From Rheinheimera sp. (GTDB lineage: Bacteria; Pseudomonadota; Gammaproteobacteria; Enterobacterales; Alteromonadaceae), in NCBI GenBank assembly GCA_003482455.1, contig DMYW01000026.1:168227-219506 (forward strand): a DNA stretch of 51,280 bases. The letters are read 5' to 3'. Position numbers and translations under genes: made by a program. Below, in pieces: positions 9,219 to 15,151 of this stretch. Each line of letters opens with the position of its first letter. Within the stretch, counting starts at the first letter, position 1. The notes under the pieces are model-generated. The model searched no databases and was not told where the DNA came from. It was given only the letters and a program-made list of their open reading frames with translations.

Positions 9219-9785
9219 ATGCGTTTGATAATTCTATTGATTTTGCTGAGCCTAACTAGCGGCTGCACCGCCCTGATGGGCATACAACAGCACACGCTCG
9301 CCCAATCCAGTCAGCATGAAGACTGTGGTGCGCTGGCCGGCGAGCCCCGAGCTGGCGGCATGTTTAAGTTGTCAGGCGCAGGCACGAGCATCAGGCTGCA
9401 AGACGAGCAGCAGCACGTGCTGGTGTGCTCGGACACAGCTGGCGCTCAGTCTACGTATTCGTTTGGACCGCTGCTGCCGCTAGTGCCAATGTTTGGTATC
9501 GGCGACAATAGCCAACCCGAGTGGGCCGAGTTTATTGTGATCAACTACTCCACTAGCGCTGCGCTGACACTTTCTGCCACGTTACCCCTGCAGCATTGCA
9601 CCAGCGCATTGCATGAAAACATCAGTCGCTGCACTCACTATTCAGACGGGCCTACCGTGACACTGCCGCCGCAAAGCGTCAGCCGTTTGCGCCACCGCTT
9701 TGCCCCTGAAAGCAGTTTGTCGATCAACAGTACCCCGCTGCTGTTTCGCTATGAAAAAGGCGTTTATTTTGTATTTGCTGGCTAG
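9219..9785 (+). CDS. Hypothetical lipoprotein
   Basis: A 188-residue predicted lipoprotein. A short basic start and a hydrophobic stretch lead to the lipobox LTSGC, with Cys16 as the lipidated residue. The ATG at 9219 is chosen over a TTG at 9201 because GGGAAGGA lies six bases before it and the signal peptide then has normal length. The mature part has several cysteines and a predicted beta-rich composition. I do not recognise the family. It stands alone between the PEP-CTERM gene and arfB. Confidence 0.75.
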   Translation: MRLIILLILLSLTSGCTALMGIQQHTLAQSSQHEDCGALAGEPRAGGMFKLSGAGTSIRLQDEQQHVLVCSDTAGAQSTYSFGPLLPLVPMFGIGDNSQPEWAEFIVINYSTSAALTLSATLPLQHCTSALHENISRCTHYSDGPTVTLPPQSVSRLRHRFAPESSLSINSTPLLFRYEKGVYFVFAG

Positions 9786-9841
9786 CCGCCATCTGTTCGT
9801 CGTTGATGACGAAGGTGCTGTTTATGGTTGCGGCGTCAACA

Positions 9842-10015
9842 GCGAGTGAGAGTCGAACAACCAGCGACGCCAAATAAACGCTAGCAGCATGAGACTATTG
9901 GCAAGCCGGAGTCGATACATCAAAACCAACGCCGATGTCGCTGATGGTTGACGACACAAAACCGCGATTGGGATTCGAACAACTTGTGGCGTTGCATAAA
10001 CGCCAGCAACGTCGA
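9842..10015. repeat. Imperfect direct repeat, two ~52-bp copies
   Basis: Copies at 9842-9893 and 9964-10015 agree at about 35 of 52 positions. Shared blocks are TCGAACAAC and ATAAACGC. They lie between the lipoprotein gene and arfB. No coding function is apparent. Confidence 0.45.
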
Positions 10016-10065
10016 TCCGTGCCTGATACACTGCGGCTCTTTTGCAAGTCGCAAGGACTAACGCC

Positions 10066-10485
10066 ATGCTGCATATCACCGCATCCATTGCCATTGACGA
10101 ATCCGAATTGGATTGGCAAGCCATTCGCGCCAGCGGCCCCGGCGGGCAACACGTCAATAAAACCTCCACCGCCGTGCAGCTAATCTTTGATATAACAAAG
10201 TCGTCCCTGCCCGAGCACTACAAAACCGCGCTACTACAAAAATCCGATCATCGCATCAGCGCCAGTGGCAAAATCATTATCAAAAGCCAACAAAGCCGCA
10301 GCCAAGAAATGAACAAAGAAGCCGCGCTGCAGCAGCTTGTTGAACTGATTCGCGCCGCCGGAGTGGTGCAGAAAAAACGCCACGCCACCAAACCCACCTA
10401 CGGCAGCCAACAACGCCGCCTCGAACAAAAGAAACAACGCAGCGGCACTAAAAGCTTGCGCCAGCAAAAGCCGCGGCTCGATTAA
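10066..10485 (+). CDS. arfB: Alternative ribosome-rescue factor ArfB (YaeJ)
   Basis: A 139-residue protein, the usual ArfB length. It has the catalytic GGQ motif (GPGGQHVNKT, GGQ at 26-28) of class I release factors and a basic C-terminal tail (LEQKKQRSGTKSLRQQ) that in the family inserts into the empty mRNA channel. ArfB binds ribosomes stalled on mRNAs without a stop codon and hydrolyses peptidyl-tRNA. The ATG at 10066 is preferred to an upstream alternative (10042) because AAGGA lies eight bases before it and the N-terminus then matches E. coli YaeJ. It appears to be a single-gene unit. Confidence 0.92.
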   Translation: MLHITASIAIDESELDWQAIRASGPGGQHVNKTSTAVQLIFDITKSSLPEHYKTALLQKSDHRISASGKIIIKSQQSRSQEMNKEAALQQLVELIRAAGVVQKKRHATKPTYGSQQRRLEQKKQRSGTKSLRQQKPRLD

Positions 10486-10685
10486 TTTGCAGCATCACTT
10501 CATGCGCTCAGCAGTGGGACAAACGCAAGCGGTGCTGTAACACCAAGCGCTAATTCCGCAGATGCCGGTACTGTCAAAGGCGCTGGTGCCCTCGGACATT
10601 GGTGCGCCCACAGACATCGGTGCCCCAGGCATTGCTGCGCCCAAGTGAATGTAACCGCAAGGAAGATTTGGACTGTTCAACCAGC

Positions 10686-10734
10686 GAATTACGAATTACG
10701 GATTACGGATTGCGGATCACGGATTAAAGATTGG
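10686..10734. repeat. Heptanucleotide tandem repeat at a gene's 3' end
   Basis: Seven consecutive 7-bp units: GAATTAC, GAATTAC, GGATTAC, GGATTGC, GGATCAC, GGATTAA, AGATTGG. The fifth unit contains the stop codon of the minus-strand gene at 10717, so the last residues of that protein are encoded by the repeat. Similar heptamer arrays are known as short tandemly repeated sequences in cyanobacteria. Confidence 0.85.
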
Positions 10735-11226
10735 ATTTGCGTTTTGCTCAGGTGCAGCGACCACGTCAGACACATTGACGATTCGGCAACTCCACTCGTT
10801 ATCCGTCACGAGTAAACAATTCTGCTGAATGGTTTTTGATGTTCTTGCCACACAGGCCCCGTAATTGTGTTTATTGACGAGTTCAAGGCCTAATGCTTTG
10901 CAGTTATCGGTCTGTGCTAAAAATGGTTTGATGTAGACAAGTTCAAAATAGAAGTGCCGGACCACATCCTTGCCAGCAACCGCCGCAAAGTAGCAGACGA
11001 CCGCAACAGGTAAGGCTTTGATCAGCAAAGGGAATGCACTTGCAGTCACAAAACCAATGCTCCCAGCAACAGTCGAAAGGATTAGCAGTGAGATCAGGCT
11101 TAACTGCCAGGACCACAGCTCGTTGACGATACATACCGCACCGGCAAACAGCACCACTGCGGCGCCTTTGACCACCACATTCTCCGCGTCCAAGGCAGCT
11201 TTTTCGGCCAGTCCATTGATCAGCAT
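10717..11226 (-). CDS. Hypothetical membrane protein
   Basis: A 169-residue protein with about three hydrophobic segments in residues 19-90 (for example AAVVLFAGAVCIV and LISLLILSTVAGSIGFV) and a soluble C-terminal half with four cysteines. GGAGG lies four bases before the ATG, a strong ribosome site. I do not recognise the family. The C-terminal residues NPIFNP and the stop codon come from the heptamer repeat, so the original C-terminus may have been altered by repeat expansion. No neighbour is clearly in the same operon. Confidence 0.65.
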   Translation of the reverse strand: MLINGLAEKAALDAENVVVKGAAVVLFAGAVCIVNELWSWQLSLISLLILSTVAGSIGFVTASAFPLLIKALPVAVVCYFAAVAGKDVVRHFYFELVYIKPFLAQTDNCKALGLELVNKHNYGACVARTSKTIQQNCLLVTDNEWSCRIVNVSDVVAAPEQNANPIFNP

Positions 11227-11383
11227 AACGCCTCCGTACCTATTTCAGGTTAAGATACTAGGGCATTTTTTGTACAAACGCAAGCAACTCGCCTTGCAAA
11301 GTCCGGGCGTACTCGGTTGATAAATAAAGGTTCAGTGGGCGAATTCGGATACTTACAAGGCAAATGCAGACTTGCAGCTTGGC

Positions 11384-11587
11384 TTAGATCGTTGTCGGCC
11401 AGATTGCCGAAGCTAGTCTACGAGTCGCCATCGCGTCGTGATCCGCTTTCAGTTGTTCGATCAATGACACAGCAAAGTTTGGCGCTTGTTGGATAGCCAG
11501 CACTTCTGCACTCGTTAACTGCACAGTACAGTCTCGCTCAACTACCCAGTAATCACCCCACCGATTAAAAAGGTCAAATAGACCGTA
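11384..11587 (-). pseudogene. Possible gene remnant
   Basis: This minus-strand frame has 67 codons and no start codon near its beginning, but its composition is protein-like (segments FNRWGDYWVVERDC and FAVSLIEQLKADHDAM). Just upstream, another frame begins with ATG at 11607 and reads RLADTVYLTFLIGG before a stop. The arrangement suggests the 3' remainder of a decayed or frameshifted gene. I do not recognise a family. Confidence 0.3.
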
Positions 11588-11663
11588 TCAGCCAGGCGAA
11601 ATACCATATAAGACCACGCTTGTTCACAAAGTACGACACTGCTTGTCATTCGAAAGACCTGAC

Positions 11664-11702
11664 TTGATAAGAGCTAAGTTGATAAAACTTAAGTTGATAA
11701 GA
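11664..11702. repeat. 15-bp direct repeat, three copies
   Basis: TTGATAAGA or TTGATAAAA recurs at 11664, 11679 and 11694, an exact period of 15 bp with diverged ends. It lies about 90 bases behind the stop of the AraC-type gene. The rest of the 11227-11790 intergenic stretch holds only the possible remnant listed separately. Confidence 0.6.
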
Positions 11703-11790
11703 CCGGATTTGAGAACTGTAAAGCGAATACCACACTGTGAATACGCGACCTTGTAGCCAAGACTGCAGTGTAGCGACCGCAGCCGCAGCA

Positions 11791-12585
11791 TTACCCCTGC
11801 TTAAGATACCGACTGGGGGTTACGGCGAGCATCTGTTTAAAATCTCGGATTAAATGCGACTGGTCCACATAGTCTAACTTAGCCACTATATCTAAGATGC
11901 TGACGTTTTCTTGTTCGAGCTCTTCGAGCGCCCGAGCCAACCGATATTTTCGAATCAGCCACTTCGGACTTAAGCCGACATAACTTGCACACAGTCGTTG
12001 CACCGCGCGTACAGAAAGATGGGCGGCCGATGCTAACTGTTCCACGCTGTAGATATCGGCGTTCTGTTTAATCAGCGCAACCAGCCGTTGTGCCGCAAGT
12101 TTGTGGTCAGACACGGGCGGGATAAACGCAACGAGATACGCCTGCAGGCGGCTGACAATAGTTGCGTCATCTTCAATGCCTAACAAAGGTAAACACAACG
12201 CATCGATGTCATCGCCAAATACCGAGTTGGCAGCAAGTTCTTGATCCACATAGGAGGCAATAGGCGCCGCTAACAACTCGGTTAAAGCGCCACACTCAAA
12301 CTTCACGCCGATGATTCGACCTGCCCCCGCCATCCGATAGCCATATGATTTGCTCACCGGCCCCAAGAGTTTGACATGACCGTCACTTATGACGAGATGG
12401 AAATTTGGATCAGGCAAATTTTGTTGCAGATGGTCGCGGTTTTCTTCCAATTGCCAATTCACCAGCCAGAATTGTTCAATAAAGCCATTAAATTGATCCG
12501 CTGGAAAATACCGCCGAAGTTGGTAATTGGCCGCCACGGCGCGATGATGCAACACACCCTGCGGCTTTTCTTCATTGATTTTCAA
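11791..12585 (-). CDS. AraC-family transcriptional regulator
   Basis: A 264-residue regulator. The N-terminal ~150 residues contain a DUF6597-like sensor segment (FIEQFWLVNW, LPDPNFHLVISDG). The C-terminal ~100 residues carry the two helix-turn-helix motifs of AraC proteins (VEQLASAAHLSVRAVQRL and ILDIVAKLDYVDQSHLIRDF, then the closing TPSRYL). The start is TTG, supported by AAGGG nine bases upstream; no better in-frame ATG exists. It is divergent from a DUF3224 gene with a 121-base shared promoter region, so it plausibly regulates that gene. The inducer is unknown. Confidence 0.85.
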   Translation of the reverse strand: MKINEEKPQGVLHHRAVAANYQLRRYFPADQFNGFIEQFWLVNWQLEENRDHLQQNLPDPNFHLVISDGHVKLLGPVSKSYGYRMAGAGRIIGVKFECGALTELLAAPIASYVDQELAANSVFGDDIDALCLPLLGIEDDATIVSRLQAYLVAFIPPVSDHKLAAQRLVALIKQNADIYSVEQLASAAHLSVRAVQRLCASYVGLSPKWLIRKYRLARALEELEQENVSILDIVAKLDYVDQSHLIRDFKQMLAVTPSRYLKQG

Positions 12586-12706
12586 CGCTGTTAACCCTTG
12601 CTCACTGTCGCGTTTTTACTATATCAAAGCAAAAACTGCGTGATAAGGTTTGGCCACTTGACTACATAAAGAACCGATATCAAAAGCAGACATCAAGAGA
12701 AACATC

Positions 12707-13081
12707 ATGACATTCACTGGAACCTTTCAAATCACCGACTGGCAAGAACAGGTCGAGCAATTATTGGACGATGGCGCAAAACTGTCTGTCGCCACAGTCC
12801 AACAAACCTACACCGGCGCGATTGAAGGCAGCAGCACAGTCCGCTATCAGCTTTATTACCACAAAAACGGCAACGCGGTGTTCCATGGCTTTGAAACTAT
12901 TCGTGTTCTCGAAAATAACCAACCCCATACGCTGGTCATAAAGCACGATGGCCAATTTGAAAACGGTATCGCCTCCAGCGTATTTACCGTGGTCGACAGT
13001 CACAACAACCAAACATTACTCGGCAAGACCGGGCGGTTTACCTCGATGGCAGGCGGCAAAGCCGCGTATGAAATTTTGTGA
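12707..13081 (+). CDS. DUF3224 family protein
   Basis: A 124-residue soluble protein matching DUF3224 in length and in its pattern: an N-terminal GTFQITDWQE, a central YQLYYHKNGNAVFHGFE and a Gly-rich end (GKTGRFTSMAGGKAAYEI). The fold is expected to be a small beta-barrel related to allene oxide cyclase-like proteins. The function is unknown. AAGAGA lies before the ATG. It is divergent from the AraC regulator, which may control it. No terminator is evident behind it; a short palindrome (TAACCACTGTGGTTA) lies about 30 bases downstream. Confidence 0.8.
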   Translation: MTFTGTFQITDWQEQVEQLLDDGAKLSVATVQQTYTGAIEGSSTVRYQLYYHKNGNAVFHGFETIRVLENNQPHTLVIKHDGQFENGIASSVFTVVDSHNNQTLLGKTGRFTSMAGGKAAYEIL

Positions 13082-13137
13082 CCACTTTGCTCGAGGATGA
13101 TTGAAGAATAACCACTGTGGTTAGTTGTTGACCAGAG

Positions 13138-13438
13138 TTACACCACAACTACGAAATCAAGCTCAGCCTGCCACAGCTCTTCGGCGATTCCGTTGCTGCG
13201 TGCAACGGAATGAAATTTGAGATTGAGCACGACGCTTCTTTTTGCGCATAACTTAAAGCTAACCTGCGGCGTGCCATTCGCGTTTTTTATGCGAATGTCA
13301 TGACCAAGCTGACTACGATGGAGACTGTATAACTAAACCAAGTTGTTCAAATTTAGTACTCGGTGCAATATCCTGAAGTGCCGGTGTGGAAACACACCCA
13401 GCCAAAATTAAGGCTACTAAAGTGCAAATAGCTTTCAC
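13138..13438 (-). pseudogene. Frameshifted small lipoprotein gene (cassette gene)
   Basis: The gene is too short to be found as one frame. It starts at GTG 13438 with AAGGAG five bases upstream and reads a signal peptide with lipobox LILAGC. It then continues to a stop at about residue 41. One base out of frame, a protein-like reading resumes (RSQLGHDIRIKNANGTPQVS and LWQAELDFVVVV) and ends at TAA 13138-13140. The span is 301 bases, that is 100 codons plus one, which fits one extra base near 13320 (TCTCCATCG). It would encode a ~100-residue lipoprotein. Whether the shift is real or a sequencing error cannot be told. The start lies just behind an attC-like site, as expected for a gene cassette. 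Confidence 0.6.
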
Positions 13439-13451
13439 GGTGACTCCTTAT

Positions 13452-13569
13452 GCATAACGCCGCGTTTACAGCAGCCAAAACTGAGAACCTAATAAAGCCC
13501 ATATAACGAATAAAGAACATCGGCGAAACGAAGTGTATTTTTGGCTTGCTGTGGAACGCTTTGTTAGAC
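13452..13569 (-). other. attC-like recombination site 1
   Basis: Read on the minus strand, GTCTAAC (R'' box, fits RYYYAAC) lies six bases after the stop of the 113-residue gene. The site ends in GTTATGC (R' box, one mismatch to GTTRRRY). The inner arms pair imperfectly over about 20 bp: 13462-13480 with 13539-13559, sharing ACAGCA and GCCAAAA blocks. The 118-bp length and bulged hairpin are typical of chromosomal attC sites. Confidence 0.6.
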
Positions 13570-13575
13570 CGGTTG

Positions 13576-13917
13576 TTATAAGCAATGTTTTAACCCTGAT
13601 TTTGCGTATAGATTCTGAGCATGTTGAGCTCTATCACGAGTTAAATAGGCTCCAGAAAAAGACTCGCCGCTCTTCTTAACATATTCTAGAGCGCTATTAG
13701 ACGAACGACAGCTGATAAAGAACACTGTCTCTCTGAGATTTTCTAAGTTATCTATTTCCGAAGCTTTAATTGCAAGTAGTTCTGACATGGCTGCAGCTTC
13801 GCCTACCGAGCCTTCTTCAATTGCAACTAATATTCTTTGTTGCATGAAAAAATACGTCACTCCTGAACCAGCAATAACTCCTACCATCAAAAAGATAATG
13901 CAAAGTAGTAACTTCAT
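13576..13917 (-). CDS. Hypothetical single-span membrane protein (cassette gene)
   Basis: A 113-residue protein with one N-terminal hydrophobic segment (residues about 3-25, ending VTYFFM) that can be a membrane anchor or uncleaved signal. A soluble part follows with two internal cysteines. I do not recognise the family. AGGTGG lies six bases before the ATG. It is AT-richer than the flanking core genes. It is bounded by an attC-like site immediately behind the stop and a degenerate one just before the start, which is the structure of an integron gene cassette. Cassette proteins of unknown function are the rule in such arrays. Confidence 0.65.
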   Translation of the reverse strand: MKLLLCIIFLMVGVIAGSGVTYFFMQQRILVAIEEGSVGEAAAMSELLAIKASEIDNLENLRETVFFISCRSSNSALEYVKKSGESFSGAYLTRDRAQHAQNLYAKSGLKHCL

Positions 13918-13925
13918 ATTTACCC

Positions 13926-14059
13926 ACCTAAAGCCGTGTTAAACGGCAGAATTTAAGTTGTAGCTTTCTGGAATACTATTGCGCAGCAAAACAACAAAAC
14001 TGCGACTTAAAAACTACACAGCGCCCGAAGGTTGCGATGCTTCAGACAATTTGTTAGGC
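13926..14059 (-). other. attC-like recombination site 2 (degenerate)
   Basis: On the minus strand a perfect R'' box GCCTAAC (14053-14059) follows the stop of the 157-residue gene by five bases. At the other end TTTAGGT (13926-13932) resembles GTTAGGT with the first G changed to T. Just inside it is the hairpin GCCGTTTAACACGGC. The two arms are not complementary to each other, so this site may be inactive or chimeric. Confidence 0.4.
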
Positions 14060-14064
14060 GCTTT

Positions 14065-14538
14065 TTACACCCACTCATTATCAGTTAGTCTCTGAAGCTC
14101 GGAGCATGCATTCAGGAATTCGTATTTGTTGAATTCAGCTCTTTGCGTTATGTGATTCCATTGCACAGATGTAACAACCCCATTAATAACGTTAACAGCA
14201 CGACCAAAACGGTTCCAAATTATATTTTCACCTTCCACGACCTGCTCGACCACTGCAACTGTACAAGCTAAATCTACGTCGTCAGGGCATATTAGAATTG
14301 GAACAAATGTTGAGCTGTTCTCTTCTAAAGGAAATAATAATTTCCAAGCTGAACGAAGGTCTTCTTCATTAATTAGCCAACCTTGGGCTGGAACTAAATG
14401 ATACGTATCATCTTCACCAAGATGATTTGAGATGATTCCCTTAACCCAAATCTCCAGTGGAATACCGTCAATTGTCAAAACAGGATGCGGAAGTTTTGCA
14501 CATGCAGATTGATGCATTTTTGCCGATATTGAATTCAT
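14065..14538 (-). CDS. Hypothetical protein (cassette gene)
   Basis: A 157-residue soluble acidic protein with no signal peptide or membrane segment. Motif-like stretches are HLVPAQGWLINEEDLR and IWNRFGRAVNVINGVV. I do not recognise the family. The gene is AT-richer than the core genes around it. Its start lies about 30 bases behind a GTTAGGC box on the coding strand and its stop lies five bases before a GCCTAAC box, so it has the layout of an integron cassette. The ribosome site is weak (GAGT), which is common for cassette genes. Confidence 0.65.
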   Translation of the reverse strand: MNSISAKMHQSACAKLPHPVLTIDGIPLEIWVKGIISNHLGEDDTYHLVPAQGWLINEEDLRSAWKLLFPLEENSSTFVPILICPDDVDLACTVAVVEQVVEGENIIWNRFGRAVNVINGVVTSVQWNHITQRAEFNKYEFLNACSELQRLTDNEWV

Positions 14539-14564
14539 ATGTTACTCACAATTCGAAGGGTCCA

Positions 14565-14571
14565 GCCTAAC
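14565..14571 (-). other. Cassette boundary (attC R' box) without a visible partner
   Basis: GTTAGGC on the minus strand is a perfect R' box at the start of the 157-residue cassette. I could not find a matching R'' box or complementary arm in the following 150 bases, so this may be the truncated end of the array. Confidence 0.4.
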
Positions 14572-15025
14572 AATTTCATCAAAAGTGAAAACCATGCTTT
14601 AAAGCAGGGCTCGCCCTTTCTATTTTTTTAACATTCTGCGACGTTAACGCAAAAATATATAAACCTCAAGGCTTTAGCAGCAAGCAGCTTGTTGCGATAT
14701 AAACAATGCGAGGGAAACCCGCCAAGGTGTTTTGCATCGTCTATTTATTATTTAATTTTGATTGCTCAGGCATTCAAAATAAGGATGAATAACGCAAGAT
14801 TGACTTATGGGCAATACAACACAATGCCGCGATAAATGCGACAGCCAAGATTCATTCAATCTCAGCTACGCCCGCGTTCATTAAAAAGCGGTGATAGTAT
14901 ATAAGCTAGAACCATGGTGTGCTGTTGGCACAAAGTACCACGTCGATGTGTGACACGGCGAGCAAAAGCAAATGACGGGGTTGATCCAATCAGGTAGACG
15001 TAGAGCTGTGCCACAACCGAGCCGC
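14572..15025. other. Intergenic region beside the cassette remnant, nothing recognised
   Basis: About 450 AT-rich bases with no supported gene, no integrase and no clear promoter. Short open frames here lack ribosome sites. One of them, at 14881-15069, takes its N-terminal sequence from the heptamer repeat. Confidence 0.4.
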
Positions 15026-15060
<35 letters not shown>

Positions 15061-15069
15061 TTTACGCAT

Positions 15070-15099
15070 AAATAAAAGGGCCTTTCGGCCCTTTTATTT
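15070..15099 (-). terminator. Rho-independent terminator of gcvP
   Basis: AAATAAAAGGGCC pairs perfectly with GGCCCTTTTATTT over 13 bp with a TTTC loop. The A/T flanks make it functional in both directions. It lies 53 bases behind the gcvP stop. Confidence 0.92.
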
Positions 15100-15151
15100 T
15101 GCGTTGTTGTCTTGTTACAAGGTTACTTGCACACAGACAAAGTCGCAGCAC

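Noticed and set aside
9960..9990. GATTCGAAC reminiscent of a tRNA T-arm
   Set aside because: The flanking bases do not form a T stem and no tRNA cloverleaf is visible on either strand.
10495..10680. Minus-strand frame of 61 codons with GAPM repeats and several cysteines
   Set aside because: It starts at TTG without a ribosome site, directly beside the heptamer array, and matches nothing I recognise.
13082..13137. Short palindrome TAACCACTGTGGTTA as a fourth attC site
   Set aside because: No R'' and R' boxes at suitable spacing; the symmetry is short and perfect, unlike attC.
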